A DNA stretch of 64,000 nucleotides from Fontivita pretiosa (GTDB taxonomy: Bacteria; Planctomycetota; Phycisphaerae; Tepidisphaerales; Tepidisphaeraceae). Shown piece after piece: positions 1 through 8,694 of this stretch (position 1 is the stretch's first letter; each line of letters begins with the position of its first letter). The translations under genes and the position numbers were made by a program. Below the pieces are notes generated by a model. It did no database searches, was not told the origin of the DNA, and saw nothing but the letters and a program-made list of their open reading frames with translations. The DNA lies in contig NZ_CP191258.1 in the NCBI RefSeq assembly GCF_050410795.1, positions 620,001 through 684,000 on the forward strand, written 5' to 3'.

Positions 1-2
1 GT

Positions 3-2105
3 GTGGAGCGATGGCTCGGCGAGCTTTGTGATCTGGCCCGCCAGACCGAGCCGACCGCGCTGCTCACCTACGTGAATTATCCCTCCACCGAATACCTGGA
101 CCTGCCGTTTCTGGATCTGGTGGCGTTCAACGTCTACCTGGAGACGCCGCAGAAGCTGGGCGCATATCTGGCGCGACTTCAGAACCTGGCGGGCGATCGA
201 CCGCTTCTTGTGGCTGAACTGGGACTGGACAGCCTGCGGCAGGGCGAGGCGCGGCAGGCCGAGGTGCTGAGCTGGCAGATCCAGACGGCCTTCGCCGGCG
301 GCGCCGCCGGCACGTTCGTGTTCTGCTGGACGGACGAGTGGCATCGCGGCGGAACAGACATCACCGACTGGCAATTCGGACTGACCCGCGCCGATCGTTC
401 ACCCAAGCCCGCGCTTCAGGCCGTGTCGCAGGCGATCCGAGCCGCGCCGTTCGGGGCAAAGCCGCCCGACAACGATTGGCCCGCCGTCTCGGTGGTCGTG
501 TGCAGTCACAACGGCGGGCGCACGATCGCCCGGTGCCTGGCTGCGCTGTCGGCATTGGATTATCCGGACTATGAGGTGATTGTCGTCGATGACGGTTCAA
601 CCGACGCCACGCCTCGGATCGCGCGGGGCTTTGACGTGAGGCTTATCCGCACGCCCAATCACGGGCTGAGCCACGCCCGCAACCTCGGACTGCGCGCCGC
701 CCGGGGAAAGATCGTCGCCTACATCGATGACGATGCGTATCCCGATCCACACTGGCTCAGATACCTGGTGCGGACGCTGCGCGACAGCGGGCACACGGGC
801 GTGGGAGGGCCGAATCTGTGTCCGCCCGAGGACGGCTGGATCGCCCAATGCGTCGCCAGATCTCCCGGCGGCCCCAGCCACGTCCTGCTCAGCGACACCG
901 AGGCCGAACACATCCCCGGATGCAACATGGCATTCTGGCGCCAGCGGCTGCTGGAGGTGGGCGGATTCGACCAGCAGTTCCGCATCGCCGGAGACGACGT
1001 GGACATCTGCTGGCGATTGCAGGAAAAGGGCTGGACGCTGGGCTTCAGTCCCGCGGCCATGGTATGGCATCACCGACGATCCAGCATCCGAGCATACTGG
1101 AAACAGCAGCTCAACTACGGCCGCGCCGAAGCCATGCTCGAGCGCAAGTGGCCGGCGAAGTACAACGCCGCGGGGTATCCGACGTGGGCAGGCCGGCTTT
1201 ATGGCAACGGCTATATCCAGCTTCTGCATCTGAGTCGCCGGCGGATCTATCACGGCACCTGGGGAACAGCGCTGTTCCAGTCGGTCTACCACACTACGCC
1301 CAACATCGTTGCCGCCATGCCGGTGATGCCGGAGTGGTATCTGCTGACTGCGATGCTGGTACTGACCGCAACGGTGGGCGGCCTGATGTGGGCACCACTG
1401 CTGTGGGCGGCGCCGCTGGCAGGGCTGATGTTTGCGGCGACCATGATTCAAGCTGCTCGCAGCGCCGCCCGCGCACTGCGCTGCGCCCCGCCGCCTGATG
1501 GAACAAGCCGTGCGTCGATGCTGGCGATTACGTTCGCACTGCACCTGATCCAGCCGATGGCGCGATTGCTGGGACGCATGAGCCTGGGACTGACGCCCTG
1601 GCGATTGCGGGGCGTGCGCGGATTCACCTGGCCGCGGCCGCGCAGCATCACGCTCTGGTCCGAGCAGTGGCAATGCCCGCAGGCGCGCCTCGGCCGGGTC
1701 GAGTCGTTGCTCAGCCAGCGTGGCGCGGTGGTGCTTCGAGGCGGAGATTATGACCGCTGGGACCTGGAGCTTCGCGCCGGGATGGCCGGCGCCTCGCGAA
1801 TCCACATGACGGTTGAAGAGCATGGCGGTGGCAAACAGCTCGTGCGTTTCCGTGTCTGGCCGCGCGTCGCGGGCTGGGCGGCGGCGGTGGACGTGGGTCT
1901 GGTCGCCACGGCGGGCGTGTTGGCAGAAACAGCCAGACACTCTCCCGCCGCGGCCGCTGCCTTGGTGGCGGCTTTGATCTTCTCCGCCCAGATCCTCCGC
2001 GAGGCCGCCGCGTCGCTGGCCACCGCACTGCGGGCACTTCGGCAGCTACGCGACGATCCTCCCGGCAACACGCAGCCGGCGCGGCATCACTCCCATGGCC
2101 AGTAA
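3..2105 (+). CDS. Glycoside-hydrolase-like/GT2 fusion membrane glycosyltransferase (5' end cut by window)
   Basis: The visible 700 residues begin inside a TIM-barrel glycoside-hydrolase-like domain (about 1-145): an N-x-Y strand (VAFNVY, 40-45), an A-E-L-G segment with E72 in the place of the family's catalytic glutamate, and a Trp-containing final strand (FCWTDEW). A GT-A family 2 domain follows from about residue 161 (VSVVVCSHN), with D196-D197 in the nucleotide-binding turn and the metal-binding D242-D243-D244. Hydrophobic segments near 443-490 and 640-670 suggest membrane anchoring. It probably transfers sugars to a growing surface or lipid-linked glycan. The reading frame is open at the window edge, so the GTG at 3 is not the true start. 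The 3' end overlaps the ABC transporter gene by 11 nt. Confidence 0.85.
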   Translation: MERWLGELCDLARQTEPTALLTYVNYPSTEYLDLPFLDLVAFNVYLETPQKLGAYLARLQNLAGDRPLLVAELGLDSLRQGEARQAEVLSWQIQTAFAGGAAGTFVFCWTDEWHRGGTDITDWQFGLTRADRSPKPALQAVSQAIRAAPFGAKPPDNDWPAVSVVVCSHNGGRTIARCLAALSALDYPDYEVIVVDDGSTDATPRIARGFDVRLIRTPNHGLSHARNLGLRAARGKIVAYIDDDAYPDPHWLRYLVRTLRDSGHTGVGGPNLCPPEDGWIAQCVARSPGGPSHVLLSDTEAEHIPGCNMAFWRQRLLEVGGFDQQFRIAGDDVDICWRLQEKGWTLGFSPAAMVWHHRRSSIRAYWKQQLNYGRAEAMLERKWPAKYNAAGYPTWAGRLYGNGYIQLLHLSRRRIYHGTWGTALFQSVYHTTPNIVAAMPVMPEWYLLTAMLVLTATVGGLMWAPLLWAAPLAGLMFAATMIQAARSAARALRCAPPPDGTSRASMLAITFALHLIQPMARLLGRMSLGLTPWRLRGVRGFTWPRPRSITLWSEQWQCPQARLGRVESLLSQRGAVVLRGGDYDRWDLELRAGMAGASRIHMTVEEHGGGKQLVRFRVWPRVAGWAAAVDVGLVATAGVLAETARHSPAAAAALVAALIFSAQILREAAASLATALRALRQLRDDPPGNTQPARHHSHGQ

Positions 2106-3927
2106 CAGTTCCATCACGCTGCTTCGTTACGCACTGGCCTACCGGCGACTGTGGCTGGTGATCCTTGCCGCCACATTGCTGGGGATGGGCATGACGATCG
2201 CGCAGCCCTGGCCGACGAAGGTGCTGGTGGATCACGTACTGTCGGACCAGCCGATGCCCCTATGGCTGACGAGCGCAAGCCAGATCCTGCCCTTTGCCCA
2301 GGGCAGATTCGGGCTGCTGCGGTGGGTGGTCGCCTGCGGTTTGATCTTCTTTGCGATCAACAGCTTCAGCGATGTGGTGTTGACACGCGCATGGGTCAAG
2401 TTTGGACAGGGGATGGTGTACGACCTCGCGGGCGATCTGCACGCGCGGCTGCTGCGACGCTGCCCGGCATTTCACAGCCGCAGCCATATCGGTGATGTGA
2501 TGTCGCGGATCACCGGCGACGCCTGGTGCGTCCACACCCTCATCGACACACTGCTTGTCTCCCCCGCCATGGCACTGCTCACACTCGGCCTGACCTTCTG
2601 GATCATGCTGAAAATGGACGCCGCACTGGCGATGCTGTCGCTTGCGGTGGCGCCGGCGATGGTGGGGTCGGCATGGCTGCTGGGACGCGCCGTGCGTGCC
2701 AACGCCACCGCCCAGCGCCAGATCGACAGCCAGTTGCACTCGCACGTTCACCAGACGCTCAGCGGGATCTGGGTGGTGCAGGCCTTCGCCCAGGAGCGAC
2801 GCGAGCATCGCAGGTTCCGGCAGTTCGCCGACGACGCCCTGCGCGCGCAGCGCCGGGCGGCCCTGCTGGGCGGGGCCAACGAGCTGGCCTCGGGGCTGTC
2901 GGCGGTGCTGGGCACGGGGCTGATCCTGCTGGTCGGCGGGCGGCGGGTTCTGGCCGGCGAGCTGACCGTCGGCGCACTGCTGGTGTTTCTGGGTTATCTG
3001 CGGACGCTTCAGACGCAGTTCCGGACGTTGGCGTCCACCTACACCGGCTATCAGTTTCTGCGCGCCAGCATCGATCGCGTGATGCAGATCCTCAGCCGCG
3101 AGCCGGAAGTGCGCCAGCGTGCCGATGCGCGCCAGCTCAAACACGTCGCAGGACACCTGCTGTTTCACGACGTCGTGTTCGGCTACGACGATCGCGATCG
3201 CTCGACCGCGGTGCTGCGCGGCGTGTCGCTGGAGCTGCGGCCGGGACAGGTGCTGGCGGTCGTCGGGCCGACCGGCGCGGGCAAGAGCACGCTGGCGAGC
3301 ATGGTGCCGAGGCTGATCGATCCGTGGGAAGGATGCGTGCGGATTGACGGTGTCGATGTGCGCGACCTGAAGCTGGACGATCTTCGCCAGCACGTGGCCC
3401 TGGTGCCGCAGGAGCCGTTTTTGTTCCCTGCAAGCATCGCGCGGAACATCGCGTATGGCCGGCCAGGCGCGACCGCGGCGCAGATCGAACGCGCGGCGCG
3501 GCTGGCCAGTGCCGACGCGTTCATCCGGCAGTTGCAGAACGGTTACGACACCATAATCGGGCAGCGCGGCGCGACGCTGTCGGGCGGCGAGCGGCAGCGG
3601 ATCGCCATCGCCCGGGCGCTGCTCATGGACGCGCCGATTCTGGTTCTGGACGAGCCAACAAGCAATCTGGACTGCGGCACCGAGACATCGCTACTGGAGG
3701 CTTTGCAGCAACTGATGCCCTCGCGCACAACGCTGATCATCGCCCATCGGCTCTCGACGATCCGCGCGGCCGACTGGATCGTCGTTCTGGAGGAAGGACG
3801 AATCACCGAAGCCGGATCGCACCACAGCCTGCTGGCACGCGGCGGGACTTACGCCCGGATGTTCGCAATCCAGTCGGGGCATACTCGCCCCGCCGATGCA
3901 GTCGGCGCCGGCGCGACCGGCCGTTGA
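2095..3927 (+). CDS. ABC exporter half-transporter (membrane domain plus ATPase)
   Basis: This 610-aa protein has the usual exporter layout: about six membrane helices over residues 15-310, then a nucleotide-binding domain. Visible ATPase motifs are Walker A GPTGAGKST (near 390), Q-loop VPQEPFLF, signature LSGGERQR (near 496), Walker B with catalytic Glu (LVLDEPTSNLD) and the H-loop IIAHRLST. All residues needed for ATP hydrolysis are present. The start overlaps the upstream glycosyltransferase, and a second half-transporter follows after 15 bp, so a heterodimer is likely. The context suggests export or flipping of the glycan or glycolipid made by the surrounding enzymes. The substrate cannot be read from the sequence. 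Confidence 0.9.
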   Translation: MASNSSITLLRYALAYRRLWLVILAATLLGMGMTIAQPWPTKVLVDHVLSDQPMPLWLTSASQILPFAQGRFGLLRWVVACGLIFFAINSFSDVVLTRAWVKFGQGMVYDLAGDLHARLLRRCPAFHSRSHIGDVMSRITGDAWCVHTLIDTLLVSPAMALLTLGLTFWIMLKMDAALAMLSLAVAPAMVGSAWLLGRAVRANATAQRQIDSQLHSHVHQTLSGIWVVQAFAQERREHRRFRQFADDALRAQRRAALLGGANELASGLSAVLGTGLILLVGGRRVLAGELTVGALLVFLGYLRTLQTQFRTLASTYTGYQFLRASIDRVMQILSREPEVRQRADARQLKHVAGHLLFHDVVFGYDDRDRSTAVLRGVSLELRPGQVLAVVGPTGAGKSTLASMVPRLIDPWEGCVRIDGVDVRDLKLDDLRQHVALVPQEPFLFPASIARNIAYGRPGATAAQIERAARLASADAFIRQLQNGYDTIIGQRGATLSGGERQRIAIARALLMDAPILVLDEPTSNLDCGTETSLLEALQQLMPSRTTLIIAHRLSTIRAADWIVVLEEGRITEAGSHHSLLARGGTYARMFAIQSGHTRPADAVGAGATGR

Positions 3928-3942
3928 TGTAAATTGACGACG

Positions 3943-5790
3943 ATGCGCACAAGCGATCCAAGCAGCATCCTGAGCATCTGCCTGTGGCTGCTGCGCTACG
4001 CGCGACGACGATGGACCGGACTGGTCTGTGTTGTGGCGCTGACGCTGCTGCTGGCCGGAATCAAGGCGCTGAACCCCTGGCCGATGAAGTTCATCGTCGA
4101 TCAGGTGTTGATGTCGCAGCCGATGCCTCCGTGGGCGGGCAACGCGCTGGCGTGGCTGCCATACGCCGAATCGCCGACGCAACGGCTCGCCTGGGCAGTC
4201 GGTGCGACCCTTGCGCTGTTTCTGAGCGGCTGGGCGCTGGGGCTGGCCAGCTCGATCGCGCACATCAGCTTCGGACAGCGGATGGTTTATGATCTGGCGG
4301 CGGACCTGTTCGATCACCTCCAGCGCCTGTCGCTGCGATACCACGGTCGCAAGTCGGTCGGGGATTCGATTCGGCGGGTGACGAGCGATTCAGCGTGTGT
4401 ATCGACGATCATCCGCGATGCGATGTTGCCCGTCGGCTCGTCGCTCATCTCGCTGGCCGTGATGGTCATCATCATGTGGAAGCTGGATCCGGGGCTGACG
4501 CTGGCCGCCGTCGCGGTCATGCCCATGCTGATCCTCACGCTTCGGCTGTATGCCAAGCCAATGATGGATCGCAGCTACGAGCAGCAGCAGGTAGAGGGAC
4601 AGATCTACGACCGAATCGAGGAGACGTTCGGCGCGATTCCGGTGGTGCAGGCGTTTGCCCGGGAACAGTATCACGACCGCCAGTTCCGCGCCCACACCGA
4701 CGCCGCCCTGGCCGCGGCGATGCGCAGCACCGGCGTGCAGCTTCAGTTCAAGATTCTCACGGGTCTGGCCACGGCTCTGGGCACAGCCGGCATCATCTGG
4801 CTGGGCGCGGCACATGTGTTGGACGGCCGTCTGAGCGTCGGAAGCATCCTGGTCTTTCTGGCGTACCTGGGATCGCTGTACGGCCCGCTGGAAGCCATCA
4901 TGTACAGCTCGATGACGATTCAGGGCGCGATCGGCGGCGCCCGGCGAGTGTTGGAGGTTTTCCAGACCGAACAGGAGGTCGCCGATCGTCCCGGCGCGCG
5001 GTCGATGCCGGTCAGCCGCGGGCACGTCAGCATCGAACACGTCGTGTTCGGCTACGACCCGGATCGCCCGGTGCTGCGGGATGTGTCGCTGGAGGCGCGA
5101 CCCGGGCAGATGATCGCGATCGTCGGCGCCAGTGGCGCAGGCAAGAGCACGCTGGTGGGACTGGTGCCGCGATTCTTCGACCCCTGGCAGGGAAGGGTCT
5201 GCCTCGACGGCATCGACGTGCGCCAGATCAGGTTGCGCGACCTCAGGCGACAGGTGGCGCTGGTATTGCAGGAGCCGTTCTTATTTCCCACTACGATCGC
5301 CGGCAATATCGCTTATGGTCGTCCGCGCGCCACGCCAAAGCAGATCGAGCAGGCCGCCTGCGCCGCGGGCGCACACGAATTCATCGTAAAGCTCAAGGAC
5401 GGCTACGACACGGTGGTTGGACAGCGCGGCGCGACGTTGTCGCTGGGGCAGCGTCAGCGCATCGCCATCGCGCGAGCGCTGCTCCGCGATGCGCCGGTGC
5501 TGATCCTGGACGAGCCGACCAGCAGCCTCGATGCCGCCACCGAACAGCAGGTGATGCAGGCGATGACTCGGTTGATGCGCGGGCGAACCACCCTGCTGAT
5601 CGCGCACCGCCTGTCCACCGCCCGCCACGCCGATCGGATCATCGTGCTGGAACACGGAAGGATTGTGCAGGCCGGGGCGCACGAGCAGCTTCTGTGCGCC
5701 GGCGGGGCCTACGCCCGGCTGTATGCCGCGCACGCCCGGGGCAACGACTCGCCCGGATCGGAATATGCCGGCAACGGGGAGGTGGACTGA
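3943..5790 (+). CDS. ABC exporter half-transporter, variant signature motif
   Basis: Second exporter-type ABC protein (615 aa from ATG 3943; a TTG at 3934 is an alternative). It has an N-terminal membrane domain and a C-terminal ATPase with Walker A GASGAGKST, Q-loop VLQEPFLF, Walker B LILDEPTSSLD and H-loop IAHRLST. The signature is LSLGQ instead of LSGGQ, and the upstream partner has LSGGE, so the two proteins differ at an ATP-contacting position. This fits an asymmetric heterodimer, though homodimers are not excluded. The gene sits 15 bp after its partner, and the next gene starts 1 bp after its stop, consistent with one transcript. Confidence 0.9.
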   Translation: MRTSDPSSILSICLWLLRYARRRWTGLVCVVALTLLLAGIKALNPWPMKFIVDQVLMSQPMPPWAGNALAWLPYAESPTQRLAWAVGATLALFLSGWALGLASSIAHISFGQRMVYDLAADLFDHLQRLSLRYHGRKSVGDSIRRVTSDSACVSTIIRDAMLPVGSSLISLAVMVIIMWKLDPGLTLAAVAVMPMLILTLRLYAKPMMDRSYEQQQVEGQIYDRIEETFGAIPVVQAFAREQYHDRQFRAHTDAALAAAMRSTGVQLQFKILTGLATALGTAGIIWLGAAHVLDGRLSVGSILVFLAYLGSLYGPLEAIMYSSMTIQGAIGGARRVLEVFQTEQEVADRPGARSMPVSRGHVSIEHVVFGYDPDRPVLRDVSLEARPGQMIAIVGASGAGKSTLVGLVPRFFDPWQGRVCLDGIDVRQIRLRDLRRQVALVLQEPFLFPTTIAGNIAYGRPRATPKQIEQAACAAGAHEFIVKLKDGYDTVVGQRGATLSLGQRQRIAIARALLRDAPVLILDEPTSSLDAATEQQVMQAMTRLMRGRTTLLIAHRLSTARHADRIIVLEHGRIVQAGAHEQLLCAGGAYARLYAAHARGNDSPGSEYAGNGEVD

Positions 5791-5791
5791 G

Positions 5792-6958
5792 ATGAACATC
5801 ATCCTGGCCGGCATCATGGGCAGGTATCCGTACGGCGGCGTGGGCTGGTGTTCGCTGATGTACCTGCTGGGGCTGCGCACGCTGGGTCATCGGGTCTGGT
5901 ATCTGGAGGATACAGGCGAATGCAACTACGACCCGCTGGCCAACACGCTGGCCACTGAGCCGACCTACGCCGTCAATTTCATCCGCCAGGCGCTTCAGCC
6001 ACATGGGCTGGGGGAGAACTGGTGCTATGTCGATTACCGTGGCCGGCATCACGGAATCTCGCCACAGCGCTGGCTGGAGGTCTGCCGCGATGCGGATCTG
6101 TTCCTGAACCTGTCCGGTGGATGCTGGTTCTGGCGCGACCACTACGCCAGCATCCCGCGCAAGGCGTTCATCGATTCCGACCCGGCCTTCACGCAACTGG
6201 CGATCGCCAAAGGTGTGCCATGGTACGTGGATTTCTTCCGCCGATTCGACGCGTTGTTCACGTTCGGGCGAAACATCGGCACGGCAGCGTGCCCGGTGCC
6301 TGTGGGCGAGTTCCGCTGGCGGCATACGTGGCAGCCGCTCTGTATCGATCAGTGGCAGCCAGCGCCGGCACGTCGCCGCGTCTTCACCACGGTGATGACC
6401 TGGAAAACCGGCAGCTTCACCGATATCGACGCCAATAAGAACATCGAATTCGAAAAAGTGATCGACTTGCCGCGGCGGGTCGCGGCGGCGCTGGAGCTGG
6501 CTATCTCTGCCAATGCGCCGCGGAGCAGGCTCGAGCAATACGGCTGGATCTGCCGCGACGCATTCCAGGTCTCCAGCGATCTGGATCGATATCGCCACTA
6601 CATCCGCGGCTCGATGGCCGAGTTCAGCGTCGCCAAACATGCCTATGTCCACACCCGCAGCGGGTGGTTCAGCGATCGGACCGAGTGTTATCTGGCCGCC
6701 GGCAAACCCGCGGTGGTGCAGGACAGCGGGTTCAGTGCTCATCTGCCGGTTGGGGAAGGACTGTTGGCCTGGCGCGATGAAGCCGACGCCGTGGCGGGAA
6801 TCGAATCGGTTCTGAGGGATTACGACCGCCATTGCCGTGCAGCGCGAGACCTGGCAGCGGCACACTTTTCGGTCGAGGCGGTCCTGCCACCGCTGCTGCA
6901 GCAGGTGCTGGACCCGCGCCCGGCCAGGACGCATGCGGCCGCTTCGGCGCCGGCGTGA
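5792..6958 (+). CDS. Putative GT-B glycosyltransferase
   Basis: 388 aa. ATG 5792 was chosen because a GGGGAGG ribosome-binding site lies just upstream (5777-5783), within the end of the ABC gene. The N-terminus (MNIILAGIMGRYPYGGV) is a Rossmann-like opening with a glycine-rich turn. The C-terminal third has the layout of GT-B donor-binding domains: a segment reading FSVAKHAYVHTRSGWFSDRT, then CYLAAGKPAVVQDSG, a pattern common in glycosyltransferases that scan for a target sugar nucleotide. There are no membrane segments. The exact family and sugar are not identifiable. Position between an ABC exporter pair and a GT4 supports a role in the same glycan. Confidence 0.7.
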   Translation: MNIILAGIMGRYPYGGVGWCSLMYLLGLRTLGHRVWYLEDTGECNYDPLANTLATEPTYAVNFIRQALQPHGLGENWCYVDYRGRHHGISPQRWLEVCRDADLFLNLSGGCWFWRDHYASIPRKAFIDSDPAFTQLAIAKGVPWYVDFFRRFDALFTFGRNIGTAACPVPVGEFRWRHTWQPLCIDQWQPAPARRRVFTTVMTWKTGSFTDIDANKNIEFEKVIDLPRRVAAALELAISANAPRSRLEQYGWICRDAFQVSSDLDRYRHYIRGSMAEFSVAKHAYVHTRSGWFSDRTECYLAAGKPAVVQDSGFSAHLPVGEGLLAWRDEADAVAGIESVLRDYDRHCRAARDLAAAHFSVEAVLPPLLQQVLDPRPARTHAAASAPA

Positions 6959-6982
6959 CAGGCAGTCTCAGGGATATTGCAG

Positions 6983-8071
6983 ATGCGCATTGCTCAGGTG
7001 TCCACGCTCGCCAGTCCCGTTCGCCCCGACAACAGTCACAGTATCGAGCAGATCGTCTGGCTGTTGACCGAGCAGCTTGTGCGAATGGGACACGACGTGA
7101 CGGTATTCGCCTGCGCCGGCTCGCAGACCAGCGGGCGGCTGGTCGAGACGCTGCCAGGCCCCTACGCGCGCGACGGCTCGCCGGGAAACTGGCAGACCTG
7201 CGAGACGATCAACCTCTGCCACGCGATTCAGCGCTGCGACGAATTCGATGTGCTGCACTCTCATGCCTACCTCTGGGGCTTGCCTCTGGAGCGATTCAGC
7301 ACATCGCCCATGGTGCACACACTTCACATTCAGCCATTCCAGGACGAGGCGATCCTTCGGCGAGCACATCCGCGGGCGTGCGTCACGGCGATTTCCCGGT
7401 TTCAGTGGCGGGCGATGCCGGACTTGGCGGGGGGCACTCCCGTGATCCATCACGCGGTCGATCCGGCGCAGTTCACCTTCCGAGACACCCCGGATGCCTA
7501 CGTCTGCTTCCTCGGACGCATGATCCCGGAAAAAGGCGTGCTCGCCGCCATCGAAGTGGCCAAAAAGGCCCGCATGCGACTGCTGCTGGCCGGACCCGAA
7601 AACGAGTACGTCCGCCGCCACGTGCTGCCTCTGGTCGATGGCCACCGTGTGCAGTACGTCGGAAGCGTCACCGCCGCGGCGCGGGATCGTCTGCTCGGCG
7701 GCGCCAGAGCGCTGCTGTATCCGATCAACCAGCCCGAGCCGTTCGGGCTGGTGCTGGCCGAAGCGATGATGTGCGGCACACCCGTCGCCGCCATGGCGCT
7801 GGGCGCCGCCACGGAAATCATCGACGAGGGCATCACCGGTTACTGCGCCGACTCGCTGGATGGGCTGGCGGACTGCCTGCTGCTGGCCGCAGCGCTGGAC
7901 CGCCATGGCGTGCGACTGCGCGCCGAAGAACGCTTCCACCCACTGCGCATGGCGCGACAGTATCTGCAAGTCTATCAGCGCGCGATCGAGTCCTTCGAAG
8001 CAGTCCGAGATGTCGGCGCCATCGCAGGCGCAAGCCAGGTTCAGCCTCAGCCGCAGGAGGTCGAGCCATGA
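6983..8071 (+). CDS. Glycosyltransferase family 4
   Basis: 362 aa from ATG 6983, placed 8 nt after a TCAGGGA site; an in-frame TTG at 6977 is less likely. The N-terminus (MRIAQVSTLASPV) and 'EQIVWLLTEQLVRMGHDVTVFA' region match the acceptor-side Rossmann domain of GT4 enzymes. The C-terminal domain has LGRMIPEKGV and the retaining GT-B E-x7-E motif in EPFGLVLAEAM (near 253-263), followed by CGTPVAA and a GIT-GYC segment. It would transfer a sugar from a nucleotide donor in the cytoplasm. The stop overlaps the next start as ATGA (8068-8071), suggesting translational coupling with the PIG-L deacetylase. Confidence 0.88.
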   Translation: MRIAQVSTLASPVRPDNSHSIEQIVWLLTEQLVRMGHDVTVFACAGSQTSGRLVETLPGPYARDGSPGNWQTCETINLCHAIQRCDEFDVLHSHAYLWGLPLERFSTSPMVHTLHIQPFQDEAILRRAHPRACVTAISRFQWRAMPDLAGGTPVIHHAVDPAQFTFRDTPDAYVCFLGRMIPEKGVLAAIEVAKKARMRLLLAGPENEYVRRHVLPLVDGHRVQYVGSVTAAARDRLLGGARALLYPINQPEPFGLVLAEAMMCGTPVAAMALGAATEIIDEGITGYCADSLDGLADCLLLAAALDRHGVRLRAEERFHPLRMARQYLQVYQRAIESFEAVRDVGAIAGASQVQPQPQEVEP

Positions 8072-8694
8072 ACGTGCTGGTGCTGGCAGCTCATCCGGAC
8101 GACGAGGCGATCGGCTGCGGCGGGCAGATCGCCCTGCATGCGCAGGCGCGGGATCGCGTGACGGTGGCGTTTCTCACCTCCGGCGAGTTCGGACTTGCCC
8201 CCCTGCCCCCGCAGCAGGCGCGGCACATTCGCGAGTCCGAAGCCCGCGCCGCCGCCAGATTGCTCGGAATCTGCCAGCTCGATTTTCTCAGACTGCCCGA
8301 TGCGTATCTCTCGGCGCACATCGAGCAGGCCGCAAATCAGTTGGCGCCGCTGCTTGAGCTGCACAGGCCGGATCGGATCTACCTGCCTCATCCGGACGAC
8401 GGGCATCCCGATCATCGCTGCGCGATCGACGTGCTTCGCGCCGCACTGGCCCGAGCGACAAGCACGCCACCACCACAGTTGCTTGGTTACGAAATCTGGA
8501 CGGCGTTGGCCGGTTATGACCAGGTCGTGGACATCACCGCGGTGATGGTGCGCAAGCTGCGCGCGATCCGGCAATATCGATCGCAATTGTCGCAGATCCG
8601 CTACGATCGCGCAGTTCGTGGATTGAACCAGTATCGCGGGATCGTGGCGGCCAAGTCCCGCTTTGCCGAGGTCTTCGCCTTGCTGAACCGATGA
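8068..8694 (+). CDS. PIG-L family zinc deacetylase
   Basis: 208 aa. It carries the PIG-L hallmark AHPDDEAIGCGG near the N-terminus (His12 and the following Asp-Asp-Glu bind zinc and act in catalysis) and the second metal motif HPDDGHPDHR in the middle. Family members remove N-acetyl groups from GlcNAc-type sugars on lipids, mycothiol/bacillithiol precursors or glycans. GCAGGAGG lies 7 nt before the ATG. Both ends overlap their neighbours by ATGA, so the gene is embedded in the glycosyltransferase operon and probably deacetylates an amino sugar in its product. The substrate is inference. Confidence 0.88.
   Translation: MNVLVLAAHPDDEAIGCGGQIALHAQARDRVTVAFLTSGEFGLAPLPPQQARHIRESEARAAARLLGICQLDFLRLPDAYLSAHIEQAANQLAPLLELHRPDRIYLPHPDDGHPDHRCAIDVLRAALARATSTPPPQLLGYEIWTALAGYDQVVDITAVMVRKLRAIRQYRSQLSQIRYDRAVRGLNQYRGIVAAKSRFAEVFALLNR

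Noticed and set aside
597..1940. 447-codon minus-strand frame opposite the first glycosyltransferase
   Set aside because: The + strand has an unmistakable GT2 domain; the antisense product has no motif.
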